A stretch of 64,000 bases of DNA. It comes from Gambelia wislizenii (taxonomy: Eukaryota; Chordata; Lepidosauria; Squamata; Crotaphytidae). The stretch spans positions 283,334,265 to 283,398,264 of the forward strand of contig JAUMIR010000003.1 in NCBI GenBank assembly GCA_030847615.1, read 5' to 3'. Positions 26,301 to 41,300 of this stretch are shown piece by piece. The stretch's first letter is position 1. The number at the start of each line of letters is the position of its first letter. A program made the translations under genes and the position numbers. The notes under the pieces are model-generated. The model ran no database searches. It was not told the origin of the DNA and worked only from the letters and a program-made list of their open reading frames with translations.

Positions 26301-29300
26301 ATACAAATTTAAAACAACATGGAAGCATTAAAATATAAATATGAAACAAATGAAACAATTTATGGTATTAAAAAATATTAAAATACAATAAAACCAATAC
26401 AAGCCCAACCCCCATCAGATATGAAAATGGCACAAGAATGCTTTTACCTGTTGACAAAAGGAGAGCAAAGACCTCATCCTGGCCTCTCTGGGGAGGGAGT
26501 TTCAAAGTCTAGGAGCAGCCACTGAGAAGGCCCTCTCCCTTGTTCCCACCAAATGAGCCTGAGAGGCTGGTGGGACAGAGAGAAGGGCCTCCCCAGATAA
26601 AATCAGAGCTCTGATGGGCTCATAAAAAGAGATGTGTGTCAGGGTGCTGGGATATACAACCTGGAAACTTATACTATAAAGAGCTAGTGGTATGCTACAG
26701 CCTACAAGGGCCAGTAATGAGAAGGCTAAATGCAGCTGGCTAGCGTATCTTGATTAGGCCTGGGAGACTAGTGTGAGAAGGAAGAAGGCCAAAGTCTTAT
26801 TTTTGTGAGAGAATGTTTGTGAGAACCACTGTCTCTGTGCTCTTGACTTGGATTTTGCTCTGAGACTGTGTAGTTCAGTCTGGGCTTGTACAATGATAAG
26901 ACTGCACTGTACATTGTGCTGTGATATGTAGTTTGTATGATAGGAGTTTCAGACTCACTGTAAATATTACTATAATATCCTTTAGTAAAGAGAAATAGTT
27001 TAGACACACGTCTGTGTCTGTGTGCTCATTTCTTTGCCTGACTAATGCAACTCTGCTACAACAACTTCTGCTGCCTGATCCTCTTGATATGCCCAGAGGT
27101 ACCAGTGCACTACAGTGTCAATATGGTCCTTCAAATAACCTGGACCCAAGGGGCATAGGACTTTATAGGTCAAAACCAGCACTTTGAATTGTGCCCAGAA
27201 ACGGACCAGCAGCCAATGGAGCTGCTGTAACAAGGGTGCGCTACCTGTACCCAGCCCCAGTTAGCAACCTGGGTACAGCTCTTTGGACCAACTGAAGTCT
27301 CTGAGCACTTTTCAAAGTCAGTCCCATGTAGAGTGCATTACAATAATCCAAACAGGAAGTAACCAAGGCACATACCACTGTGGCTAGAAGTGACATCTCT
27401 AGGAATAGGTGCAGTTAGTTGGTGCACTAGCTTTAATTGTGCAAAAGCTCTCCTGGTCACTGGACTTCCAGGCTCAGAGCTGAATCCAGGTTCACTCCCA
27501 AACTGCAAACCTGCATTTTCAGGGGGAGTGTAGCCCCATTTAACACAAGCTGAATCCCTATTCCCAGATCTGTCTTTTCATTAACCAGGAACACCTCTGT
27601 CATGTCTGGATTAAACTTTTTGCCCTCATCCAGTCCATTACAGCTGCCAGGAACAGGTTTAGCACAGGAACAGCTTCGTTGGAATTAGGTGGAAAGGAGT
27701 AATAGAGCTGAGCATCATCAGCATACTGGTGATACCTGACCCCAAACTCTGGACAACCTCTCCCAGCAGTTTCATATAGATGTTAAATAGCATAGGGGAG
27801 TCCACAGGCCAGTGCCCAAGGAATCGAGCAGGAAGCCCCCAGCATCACCCTCTGAGTGCACCCCTCCAGGAAAGAGTGGAGCCACTGTAGAACAGCACCT
27901 CCAAGCCCCATCCCAGAGAGGCGACTCAGTATACTATAGTTGATGGTATTAAAAGCTACTGACAGATCCAGCAGAAACAACAGGGACACACTCCCTCTAT
28001 CCAGTTCTCTGTGTAGGCTATCCACCAAGGCAACCAAAGCTGTCTCCATCCCACAACCAGGCCTGAAAGCAGACTGAAATGGATCTAGAAAATATGCCTC
28101 GCCCAGAAACCTCTGGAGTTGAGAAGCTACCACATGTTCCAGTACCTTGCCCAAAAATGGAAGGTTGGAAACTGGAGTATGGTTATCTAGTATAGTAGGA
28201 TCCAGGGAAGTTTTTTTTTTCAAAAAAAGGTCTTACCACAGCCTCCTTCAGGCATGTTGGGACCCTGCCTTGTTCTAAAGAGGCATTAATAACTTTCCTT
28301 ACCCACTCAATCAGTCCTCCTCTGGCCTGTTCAATTAGCCAAGAAGGGCAAGGGTCTAGTACACATGTGATGGGTCTTACCTCTCTAAGGATCCTGTCTA
28401 CATCCTCAGGCTGTACAAACTGAAAAATATCCATCAACACTGGACAATCAGGGGCCGAGGTACAGAAATCCATCAGCATTGTTTCATTAGCATTACTTCT
28501 CTTTTCTTTTTGAATGTTAGTAAACATAATCTGAGTCTATGTATTGCAGCTTTACCTCTGATAAACCTTCACATTGAACATGAGCTTGGATCCATTCTAA
28601 TCTATCTGAGTTCTCCTTCTCACGAACACCTTCATTAACTTGTGAACACAGTTCTTCCGCTTTCTCCAAGGCATGTTTCAAATGGCTGTGATCAGGGTGG
28701 TTTTCAGGAGTGTTTTCCAATATCTACAGGAAAACAAACTGCTTCAATTCCCTATAAAACTACAAATCTATTTCACTTTAAAGTACTTTTGATAAATCTG
28801 TAAAAGCTATATAAAATACATAAAATTGAAAAATACAACTTAATTTAGTAAATCCAGCCCGACATCAATAAGAAAAAAATAAAAAAAAATAAAAATCACT
28901 CACCACTTGATTGTTGAAATGGTACAAAAATGACCTCTCTTCAAAGCAATCTCATTTTTGTCTTCCCCGCATTAATCTAATATAACCTGAACATTTCATT
29001 ATTTTTACAATCCCCAAACCTTACATGGTCATTCATTTAAGTAACTATAAAACTGAGTCCTCATTTGGGCTCTTGCCCCATGAAGCAGGTTAGGGAACCA
29101 TCCATCTGGTAAAAGTTCATGCTGGTGGTGAAGTATAAAGGGGAAGAGAACACTCACCTTTTCTCAGACGGTAGGAAATTAGATCAGTAATGGACAGAAA
29201 TGACCTGAGGCTAGGGCCCTTTCACACGACACAATTATAGCACTGTGATTTCACTTGCTATTGCCATGGCTGCATCTTATGCAATTCTGGAATTTATAGT

Positions 29301-32300
29301 TTAGTGAAGCACTAGAGCTCTCTGGCTGACAATTCTAAATAGCCCTCCCTAAACTGAAAATCCTAGGGTTCTCTAGGACAATATTGTGGCAGTTGTTAGA
29401 ATCATAGCACTAACATTATGTAATGTGAAAGGGCCCTAAGAAGAAGGGGACGGACTTCTATTGTATGCCCATTTCTAAGAGCTTTTTACAACCCTGTAGG
29501 GTACATATGTTTATTTAAAGCAGGAGTGCAAACTGCCAAGGCCTTTGTGCAGCCTCCAGAGCACCCACACTAGGAGGGGGCGGGGAGAAAAAAAAAAAGA
29601 AACAATGGAGAATCTTGCCTCCAGAAGCCTGTAGAAGGCATGAGTCTCAGCAAAAACATGGTGTAGCCTTCTTCACAATGATTTTTATCAATTTTCAAGA
29701 AACTGGATGTGGCCTTCTGGCTGCTTTCCATTTCTGAGGAAGTGGCTTCTATGATGAATTAACAGATAAAAGAAACATGGATCCCAATGTAGAGGGGAAA
29801 TAATATGATTCTGACCTAAAACCAATTGCCAATCCCAACTTGAGTAGATTCATTGACTCAATTACTGAATGGTAAATTATGCAAATCCTATCATTCAATG
29901 TTCTTGTTGAGACTAGGAATTAGATTTTGACTCCAGCTTCTCAGTGACAGCAGTTTTGCCATTATATTGCTCCCTGTTAGGCAAAAAAACTTACATTTTT
30001 AATTATCAGAGGGTATCGTGTTACTCGTTGCATAGGCTTTAGGAGAAAACTTGACAGAGGCATCCCTTTACAGCGAGGATCCATAGCTAACCTCTGAAAT
30101 ATTAAAAGAGTATAAAAGGTTGGCAACCTGCTTAGAAAAGTCAAACAGCAGTATTTTCAAAATGTTGAAAGCAAACTGTGGCCCCCATTTTTTATCCACA
30201 TTCAGGTAAAAGTAACTTTCTGGGAGTGGTGAGGACAGGCTAGGAAGCATTTATAGTGGTTCTGCTTCCAAATCAAAATGTCCTCCTTCCTTGGTATGAG
30301 CTGTATATCTTCAAGATGCCATTAAAAGACATTTGTTGACTGGAATAAGCAGAGATTTCTTTGAATGATTCATTTAATTCAACGTCTGATATAGGGGTTT
30401 TGGGCAGGGGGTTGTATTTTGTGATCTCAGACATTATTTCCCCTGAGTGACAGAGACAATATCACTAAAATATAAGAACTAAGTCATGACAACTTAAACA
30501 CTTAAGGTTTTTTAGGCCTGTGGCTATACCATGTGATTTCCCAAATATTTCACATGCTATCTTGGTTCACACTGCTTATAATACGTAGATCATTCAAGAT
30601 TTAGTATCATCAGTTTTCCAAACTCCTACACATACGGTAGTTATCTGTCCACTCACACAAAAGAAATAATATCAGGTTCCTTGTTTGATACTCATCCCAT
30701 TGCATCATTATTTAAAAACAGAGCTTTTGAAATAATGCTGTAATTTCATATGTGTTATATGGACACCCTCCCACCTCCATTTCATACTCCTTCCCAGCAT
30801 TGAACAGAAAGTGCAAGTCTAGAGAAATTAAAGAAAAGTGGCTTGGGAAGAGTGCGGGAGATGTTTCACTTTCTAATTCTCAGCCACAATCCTTTCCTCC
30901 ACACTCATACATTGTTTAGCAGAGTCCTATTCTACCGCAAAGCACATGGACAAGTACAACTGTACATATCACTCTAGGCTATTATGGCAAAATGAAAACT
31001 AGCATTATTTAATGAAGTGGAAAGGGAAGACAAACTATAGAAGATATAGCATCATTTCTCCAATAAAAGTGGCCCCTTCACATTTGTGGGTTAAGCATTC
31101 ACGGATGTGATTATTCACAGATTTGATTAATATGTTCTTTCTAGGCATTTGTAGGTCCTCTAGTGTGATTCTATCTCTCAGGTAAATAAAAAAATAGCAG
31201 ACTTATATATACCTTTTCCCCACTTTAATGGGGCTGCTGCACTCCCACAAAAGTTGAGGGCCGACTATACTTCTAAAAATATGGAATTTCCATTGTGGGA
31301 TAGGGAAGAGAAAATGTTTTGTTGTATCTTCTGAACATCCCTCTGCAGAAGCATTGGGGGAAAGTATTATAGCCTTTGCATTTATTTATGTTCTCTGTGG
31401 ATTTTTTTTCTTGGCCTGCTAAGTGCAAAATTCTTCAGCAAGCTTACAATTCAATGAGCTCTTTAAGGCTCCTACTGCTGTGCTTTGCAGAAACATACAG
31501 CCAGTAGTTGTTGGAAACAAAATTCTGGACAAGATGGATCCTTGATCTGATGAAAAAGGACCCTCTTATGTTCCTTGAGATGTGCAAATAATTTTCTTTG
31601 AATAGGAGTCCCCAATACTGAATCATCCACCTCTTTTGAATCTCCTCTGATTTTCAAAGGTCATTTGTTATCCTGCATAAGAAGACTGCTCTTTGAAAAC
31701 AAGTTGAAAATTAGATATTCTGGCTGGAGAATCTGGGAGTCCAAAATAATTTATGTTCCTTGTTTTGCACTTTTAAAAAAGGAAAGGAAAGGAAAGGAAA
31801 GGAAAGAAAAGGAAAGGAAAGGAGCTGAATAAACTTTGTTGCACACAATGTGTTGAACCAACACTGATGTTCTCTTACCTTAACAAATTCCTTGAATTCA
31901 GAGACTTCATCTGTTTTCTGCTGTATGAGGGCTGCCCCATTAAGCTGACAACTACAGAAACGAATGTAAGGTTGCATGTGTGGAAGCTGGGCTGTCAGGA
32001 TATCTCCTATCATTTTGACTGGCATCCTTTCTCCTGACATTTTCTTACGAACCCGCAGTGCTCTAAGCAGAAAACAAAAGAAAATATGGCAGAGATATTC
32101 TGCTATGCATTTAAATTCATGTGTGTCTCCTGGGCTTCTAGACAAAAGCATTAGAGATTGGAGTGTATACAGCTCTCCACTGATGGAGGCTCTTTGGTCA
32201 ACCTGAGATTTCTATCATGGGAATGGAAAAGGATTCCCCATTTGCCCTGCAAACCCACGTATCACCTGCCATCCTGTTCTGAAAGCTTCTCCAATGCAGT

Positions 32301-35300
32301 AGGTTTGGGGGGGGGGTCAGGGAAGACAGAAGATGCAGCAAGGAGCAAGAATTATCCCCTTCCCATTCTGCTGATGAAAACCTCTACTGGGGTGGGAATC
32401 ATATGGTCCTCCAGATATTGTTAGACAGCAATTCCCAAAATTCGTCACCAGTGGTTTGCTGGTTAGGGCTGCTCAGACCTATGACCCAACACTTCTGGAA
32501 GACCATGATCCACATGTCTGCTTATGTAGATCAAAGAGCCATTTTGTCAATGTAGGGACATCAAGTTGGATATAAATCCCATTGTTGTAACTGATCTTAT
32601 GGGAAGACAAAGCAGCACTCAAACTAATGTATCTCAAATCAATGTAGAGGATTTTGTGAGGCAGAGAAGCTCATGAACCAATCCGTGGGCTGGCTCACCC
32701 CCCAAATTTTGAGGTTGACCCCCACACCAGTCTTAAATCACTTATTGTGTGAGCTGTGACCTCCTATAACAAGTTTTGAAATGGCTCATGGGAAAACCCC
32801 ACCATCTCAGTATTCTAGATCATGTAAGAAAAACTTGATAAGAAGAAAATAAATTGCAACATAGAGCAGTTCTGGAAATAGCATTTCATTCCAACCATGA
32901 ATAGCATATTAGCATATTATTTTGTATTTTAAGTACAACCATCAGTAAAATAAACATATTTCTAGAGCATAATAGTTTGCAATAAACAGTCCTTTCCACC
33001 TAAATGCTTCTTGCAATATGCCCTTGCTTCTTGCATCTTTGCACACATTATATCCAAACTTCACAAAGAAAAAGAAAAATAGACTTATAAACAAAGCATC
33101 AGTTTATTTCCCAAAATATTTTTCCCGGGAAAAGGGAAGAAAAAGTACCCCCAAACTTTGTTGTTAATTTTAAAAAGTAACTTACTTCAGCAGTTTAATA
33201 TTGCACATAATCAATTCTTTCCAGTTTACAAAAATCATAGCCACTTCTTTTTCAGTCAAAAGCTCAGAGTCCATCAGTGGCTTCTGGAAGATCTGTGGAT
33301 TCAAGTGTACAGTTCAGAATGCATAGCAACCATCTTGGCTATATTTCATTTGCAGCCTCAGCAAAAAACTCAATTTCTGCCTCATTGTGATCATATAACA
33401 GGATGATAGTATAGCCAATGGCAAGCACTTTAAATTGTCATTGGTTCCAATGGGACTAAATTTTGCTTAATTTTCCCATTCAGATCAGTGGAGTCTTAAT
33501 GCCTTTAAACTTCAGCTGGATCATGACCACAATTATCAGGTATATGTTGGCAAAAGCAACATATGCCTTGGTAGTTCACAAACATGTTTCCTGATGGTTT
33601 CCCTGAAAGCTTTTACAATTTACCATATAGGATACTGAAATGAATTGTTAACTATGATGTAATGACAAGGGGGCTCACCGCTTACAGGCGGGACCTATCT
33701 GCGGGCCAGCCGGTGCCCCCGCGTTGATTCTTGAAAGTTTATTTCAGTTGTATAAGTTTGTCATGCACAGGGAGTCTTGGAAGTGTTTGGGGGGGGGTGT
33801 ATGCTCCAATACATCAAAAATGAAACCCTAAAGTGATCCCAGTTGTAGTGAAAAGACAAGAGATGAATCCTAGATCCATTTTTGGAAGGTACCACCATTC
33901 AGTTCTGGGGAATACCCTTATTGCCCTGACACAGGATTGTTCACAGGATCCTCAACCTTGTGGGTAGAATTTTCATGGAGATGAAGGGGGTGCTGTGGAG
34001 AGAGGGGCAGAAAATCTGTTTCCATAAGCCCAGTTCCATATACCTAAATCTGGACTTGGTTAACAATTCATGAATATCATATGGTAGGAGTTCACTGTTT
34101 AGAGCCTAGATTCTATTCTTCTCTGTCTCTCTCAATCTCTCTCCCCACTTACCTTAGGTACAGTTCCTCCAAAGGCAGCTGTACTGTCATAGTAAACATG
34201 ACAATGCAGTTGTTTGCTCGATCCTAAAAATGTGATGTGCCTCTCCGCTCTTCATTTCTGGGACTTAGGGGGAGCTATGTCCCATTCTACTCCCTCTTCT
34301 GGTCTCCCTGCTTTTACATCATATCAAGATGATATCTGAATGAGTTTCCACTGTGGGACAGAACACTCCAGCCCTATGCCCAAAGACAGGCTCTTCCTAA
34401 GTTTCCCAATGTTTTCTGTAGTTTTTCCCCTCTAGCATATGCCAAGGCAGTTAAAAAGAAGTAACATTCAAAACCTCATCATCTGCTTGGATGCAGTTAC
34501 TTATTGTGCAACTTACATGTGGTACTGAAACATTGTCATTCAACAAAACACTGCAAGCAACCACAGAAATGGGTCAAACCATTGTTTAATCCCACAAAAG
34601 TAGTCCACATTATGTAGTGGCTCAGAATCATGGGGCTTTAGATTGCAACATGCATTTATCCTTTTGAGGAGACAATTATCTTATTTCAATTATGTTTAAG
34701 TAAGGCCTTTACAGGTCAATCCCCATATCCACGGATTCAGTATCCACAGTTTCACTTATCCACATCTGAAAAAATATGTTCTCTCTAGGCATTTCTAGGT
34801 CCTCTAATGTGATTCTATGTTCAGCTTCTGGTGTTCGTCTCATTTAAAATAATAAGGTTCCCTATTATCCATGGTTTCAGGTATCCACGGAGGGTCTTGG
34901 AATGTATCCACCACAGATATGGGGGTTGACCTGTATATTTAATAGCCCCCACCCCTCAAAAGTATAGCTAAAGTTAGGTTTATTTGTAATTGTCAACTGG
35001 ACACAACAGTTTGACTTCCAAAGGACACGCCCAGCAATTCTCATGTAATCCAGTAAAAGACACCAGAGTTCACGATTCTGAAAAGCACACCTACAAGGAG
35101 ACTTACAAGGAGATCAGCAAGAGGAAGCACACCAGAGAGAGTTTATAGATCATAGATAGTTAGGCTCACCTCTGTTACAAGCTGTAAGTCATTCACATAG
35201 TTCTCTTCTGTAACTATAAGTTCATGGATGTACCCTTGCCGTTTCCTTTCAGTGGGTGTCAACATGTCTAGGAGGTGCAAATCGGCACACCCTGGAAAAC

Positions 35301-38300
35301 ACAAAGAAGGGAGCGAAATTCACTTTCTCAAATACTAACGTAATTCCTCACAGAACACACAATGGTGCTTAGTTAGTAATTCTTGGTTATCTCGGCAGTT
35401 AACAGGAAGGAACTCAGTTTGTGGAATCCCTTATTTATTTGGGGAAAAAATCCTTTAAATTACTGAAGTCAGGTCTCATTGTATGGTAAACAGAATCCTT
35501 CTCCCTGGCTTCTTATATAGAGGTACTAGTATGCTTTCTGTACGGAGTAAAATCCAAACCCACGGCTGAAATATTGCAGGTCTACCAAATCAGACAAAAA
35601 AACCCCAAACAAACACAACTTAGTTGGTTGGGCTAAAGCTGGTGTGCATGTTGGGTCTAGGCTGTTTCATCATGTGAGCTGTGTGTAGGCTTGCCTGAGG
35701 GGACTCGTTAGCATTTGTTTGGTGAGCTGCTGAGAGGAGTGGTGCTCATTAGCATTTGTTTGTCTGAGATTGGGAGGAGGTTTGCTTGATGGGGCTCCGT
35801 AGTGTTCCATTGTGTGGTGGTGACCTTTTGCATCTTTGGTTGTGAGAGCTGAGTGTATGCAGCCCCAGGTCCTCTATCTGAGCACCTGGTCTCTGGGAGG
35901 CGGGACTTCTGCTGAGAGGAAGTGGGTCAAAGACAGAGGGAGGAGTTTCAAGCCACTAGCTCTCTCTCTCTAGGTCCATATTTAAACAACAGCTGACAAA
36001 CATAGGGTTAAATGAAGTTTACTTAGCTAGCAGCTCTGTCTTTTTTGTTCTTTCTCAAGCACAGATGAGCTGATCCAGATTGTTACCCTAAAATGAGGAA
36101 TAAGTGGGCTTTAACTTCTTGTCCCCATCATAGCCCCAGGATCCCAGACAGCTCCCATCTTTATTCCTTGAAAGTGATTGATTTGTTTTAATAGATCACT
36201 TATTGGTAGTAAAATTCTCAACTAAGACTGCAACATGGGCAAAGGGTTAAAACATTTGTGCTTGTTAGGCTAGGCTCATGAACCAGATAGTTTTCCCTGT
36301 GCTTACTCTACAGTGAGAAAGATGACAAGACATAGCTCATTATCAGGAAATTATAAGGCATTGTTTGGAAGCACCTCCACTGCACAGCAATGTAAACACA
36401 CTTGTATACACACATAGTGGGAAATATTCTCCAACTGTTATACACTGCAGAATTCAGTTTCCATTTACTGCACTCTGGAAGACCCCTTTTAACAAGCAAT
36501 GCTAATTTACTAGCTTTTAAAAAAAGAAAATGTACCTTGTTGAAATTTTACACGAACAGTTTTACATTATCACTCACTCCTCTTTGTCCAGATATTTTAC
36601 ACTGATCTTTTATCACCCCTATTGCATGGTATCCTGACAACATAACCGACAGTTATATTATAAAAATTATTTATATATATATATATATACTTTTTTATTA
36701 AGATTTCAGATTTTTCTGATCAGTTATGTTATGATCAACAAAATCACAGCGACTTTTAGAAAAAGCATGTCATGCTTTAGATGCCAAAGGTAAGAACATG
36801 TGGAATGTACTCTTGTTTACAGACAATGGAACAACCTGACAAATAGCCAAGGTCATTTGAAGAAGGGCAGTCTTGGACTCAATTTACAGCTCTAGATGGA
36901 CGGCTTGGAGAGGCTCCTTCTCTCTAAAACCCTGGAGATCCATTGCCAGTCATTGTAGATAATCAGGAACTAGATGATGATGGATCAGTAATAAGCAAGG
37001 GAGTTTTCTAAGGTCAGCAAAATGGTGCCCCTTATATAAGATGGCAAAATCAAGGTTTGCTTTTTGGATTATTATTTTTTAAAGAATATTTTGAAGCCGT
37101 GAATACTTAAATCCGTGAATACCAAATCCATGGATACAGAGGGACAACTGTAACCGACTTTTATTGAAAATATTCTTCAGTGACTATAGATTCCAAGATT
37201 CTTCTCTGAATGACACTTTCCTTTCTATTCCTCTGGCAGCTGGTTCCAACAATATGCTTGTGGCTTACTTTAGCAAAGGAAAATAAAGGAAAAAGAAAAT
37301 GCTTGTGCAAAGCTGACTTTTCTTTGCACAAGCTCGATTCTATAATCTCATTCCAGGTTGCAGTTCTAATGTTGCGCTGATGACTTTAACATGTGTGTGT
37401 GTGTGGGGGGGGGGTTACGGTGCTCAAGTAGATCATCAGTAAGTATACTAGTGGAATGAACTATATAAGGTATCTTTCCCATGAAAAAGTCCCAAAAGAG
37501 TATCAGAAAGTATTGTTCTGAAGAAAGATTTTTGCTGAATGTTTGTTGTTGCTATTTTTCACATGATTTCCATTTTCTAAGGCTGCCCCTAAATTAATTT
37601 ACAATCTGATTAGCTTACAATATAAAAAGGCAGAGGGTCTCTGCTTGTTAAAAAAAAAAAACCACCTTAAAATGAACAGATGAAGAAGTGCTATCACACC
37701 AAGTATTAATGCCTTTCCCATTGTATGGATCTAATCACTCTCAGCCCTCAGAAACCCCTGTGAAAGGTTCACCTTAAAGTTGTTGTAAGTTGGAAACAAG
37801 ACTCTTCTGCTAAACCTAAGCCTAATAGCACTTGTCCCTTGCAGATCGCCTTTTCACCCATTTTTTTCTGCAGTTTTAAAAATTAAAACTACTGTATTGA
37901 TAACAATTGTTCTTTAGTTTACTAATAATAAAAAATAATTTAAAAAGCATGTGTGCCTTTCAAGATAGGCTCAAAGATCAGGGCTGGTCCAAAACCTTTG
38001 CTTCCTAAAACGTGGTGCTCCTCCACATTCACGTGTGCAAGCTGACTAGATCAATAGTGGTATTTTACCAACAATGGCATCTTCCAACACACACTATAAG
38101 AAAAGGCTACCTGGTGTGTATGCATGCTAGGCAAGGGGTACACAGAGCTCTGGTTGTAGTTCCCTGCCTTCTAAGATCTATTGCCTTGTGCAGTCACCTT
38201 ACACTGCCTAAGGCCCTGTCAAAGATACTTTCACTGCATGCCCTAGAAGAATGATCGTAAATATAATTAACATCATGTGGACAGAAAACTGCACAGGCTG

Positions 38301-41300
38301 TATTTCTGTCATAAAGTATATCTGGCATGCTGTACCACTGTCTATTATTCATGGATGGGAACTGCTATGCCATCATTTCTAGAATGAGGTAGGAACAGGC
38401 TACATACAATTGTCACAGTATAGGATCCAGGTCCACTGATGTCCCATGACAGTAGTGGCCTGATGCTCTGCTATTTTCCTCACCTGTTGTCACACAAGGA
38501 ACCAGCTGCCTTGGCTGTGGGGCAAAATGACAACCTGAATCTGAATTTGATCTTACTACATTGCTAAGCATCTTTTGTCCTGCTGACAGACATATTGTGC
38601 AAATAAGTGTGTCTTGCCTGGCTTTCCTGCTTGGAAAATGATTATTTATTCTGTGCCAGTAGTGGCAATATAGTCAAACTAGCTGGACCTGGTTTATCAT
38701 ACACCGTTAAAAAACTCCCCCCAAAACACCCAACAGACCTCACAACAACCCTGTAAGGTAGGCCGGTGGGTTTACCTCCTCCCCCTTATCAGCATTCCAC
38801 ACTTTTCCCGGAATTGCTGAGGGTGACTCACTCTGTTGCCCTGTTGCTACCACCACCGGTTGAATGTCTGGGCCCCAATCTGGGCCACAGACTGAGTGAC
38901 AGGAGTGGATTGTGAGGTGGAGAGGGAATTGACACGTGGGTGGTGATTGGTTGAGTGTGTTTCCTCAACATACCCAAGAAAATTATATATATAGATCATT
39001 GTTCACAAGGAGCTTACCACCAAAAATAATAGGAAAACAACAGGAATAGGAACAGAAGAATGTGTTTGGTTGGAAACGAGTGTTAACACAATTAGTAGAA
39101 GGTGATGCACTACTGTGCTCTACTCACACAGTGGGATCCAGACTTAATCATGTAAGAGCAGACCCACTGAAATCAGTGTGACAGGTTAGCTAAGACCAGA
39201 GGTGAGAACTGTGAAGCCCTCTAGATGTGGTTGGGCAACTCCCAAAATTCCATACCATTGATTATGCTGGCTGCAGCTGCTGGGACCTGAAATCTGACAA
39301 CATCTTGAGGGCTACACATTTCCACCCCTGGTCATGACTAACTAGAAATCCACTGAATCCAATGAGTCAACTCCAAGCATAACTAAATTTAGATTCTCTG
39401 AAGAATCTCTGTAAGATTTCATTTATGGCTTCTTCTATGTGAAACGGAGGTAAGTAAACCTCAGTAGAAGACCACCATGTCCAGGGAACAAGCAGACATA
39501 TATCTACTGGCCAGCTGTTTGTGTTTCATAATTTGGCATACTAGGGATGATACTGAATGAGACAGTAGCACTATTAGACAGGGGGAGTAATTTAGGGTTA
39601 GGTCCAGATGTAGGTATGCACAGCTCCTCTAATTCTGTGGAAAAGCTACACAGTAGATTGAGGCACACTGTCGAATGGCGTGCTACAGGAGGGGATCCCT
39701 GAAACTAAGGCAGTGGCATCTTTTGCAAATGGAGTCCTTCTGTTCAGGTAGATACTACTGTACTTCTAACCATTAATGTGTGCCCAAACAAAGAAACAAG
39801 AGGTATGGCTCCTTACTTATGCTTTCCCTCTGAAATGGCTTTTTAGATTTTTTTCCCCCTTGTCCATGGGACTTCAATCATGGCATATAGATGCACATAG
39901 ATTATGGATGGGGAAAATATTTTAAAATATTCCAAAAATGAGTGGCAAAAACCTGGACAAAGTGAATCCTGGATGGATGAGAATCTTCACAGTTCAGGAC
40001 TTATTCTTGTAAAATTCACACACAGGTTTTGTACTGGTATGTCTATTTTCTGTACAAAATATGCTGTAAAAAGTGTCATTTTCTGTGCAAAAAAATCCAT
40101 AAATTTTGTGCAGTTTTGTGTAGAATAATCCCTAGCCACCCTTTCTGTGCAGTTTCCTTTGTGGAAAATGTTTTCTGTGCAAAAGAAGTTGGAATTTTGA
40201 ACAGAGTAAGTTCTGAACTGTGAATAGTCTTTGAAAACTGCGTAAGTTTTGAAAACTTTCTCACAGTGGAAAGAAAATCTTTAAAATTACTTGCTGTTTC
40301 CTTTGAGACCAAAAATAGCATAGAATTACATCCCTAGAGATGTACAAGTGCACATAAGGGTCCCCCCTCCCTCCGCCAACTAAAATTTATTCTGTCATGT
40401 TATGGGAATGAAGTGGAGGGAGACTGTCTAAAGGGTGAGCAGATTTCAGGCTTGGGAATCTATTTTGATTTTCACTAGAAACCTGAGAGGTCAAGTGTCT
40501 GGGGTGGGGGGAGTGCACAGAATTAAGGAACACAACCCCTCTGAACACTTGCCCAGCTAAGAAGTTTATTTTCAGTACCAGAGCTGAGCTCAGAATCCTT
40601 TTATACATGAATCTATTCCAGATTCTAGTCAGTCCAGTGTATATTTAGGATTGTATGTATACAGCGCTGATGAAAGTGTTCGAGGAGTCGTAAGTGGTGG
40701 CGAAAGGTGACCCATGTTTCAGATCCATAAAGGAGAATAGACAGTACAATGGCTCTATACACACTGATTTTTGTGCCTCACCTCAGGAGTTTATTACTCC
40801 AGACTCTTTCGTAAAGGCTTTCAAATGCGCTATATGCCTTTGCTACCTGTGATCGATCGCTTTGTCAATCTTGGCATCTGAGGAGATGATGCTTCCCAGG
40901 TAGGTGAACTGCTGAATGGACTTGAGCACAGATTTGCCGACTGCAATGTGGGAATGATGGTGTTCATCCTGTGGTGCAGGCTGGTGAAGAACTTCTGTTT
41001 TTTTCAGGTTGACTTCCAGCCCAAACAGCTCTGCAGCTGTTGCAAAGCAGAATGTTAGGTGCTGCAGAGCTGCTTCTGTGTAGGCAATAAGGGCAGCAGC
41101 ATCAGTGAAGACTGACTATGTGAAGAATGTTGCTGTCCTTGAGCAAGCAGGGATAACCAGCATTGAGGCCATGATATTGAGAACACAGCTGCACTGGGCA
41201 GGGCACGTTTCTAGGATGGAGGACCATCGCCTCCCCAAAATAGTACTCTACAGTGAACTTGCCATGGGTCAGCATAAGAGGGGTGCTCCAAAAAAGCGAT

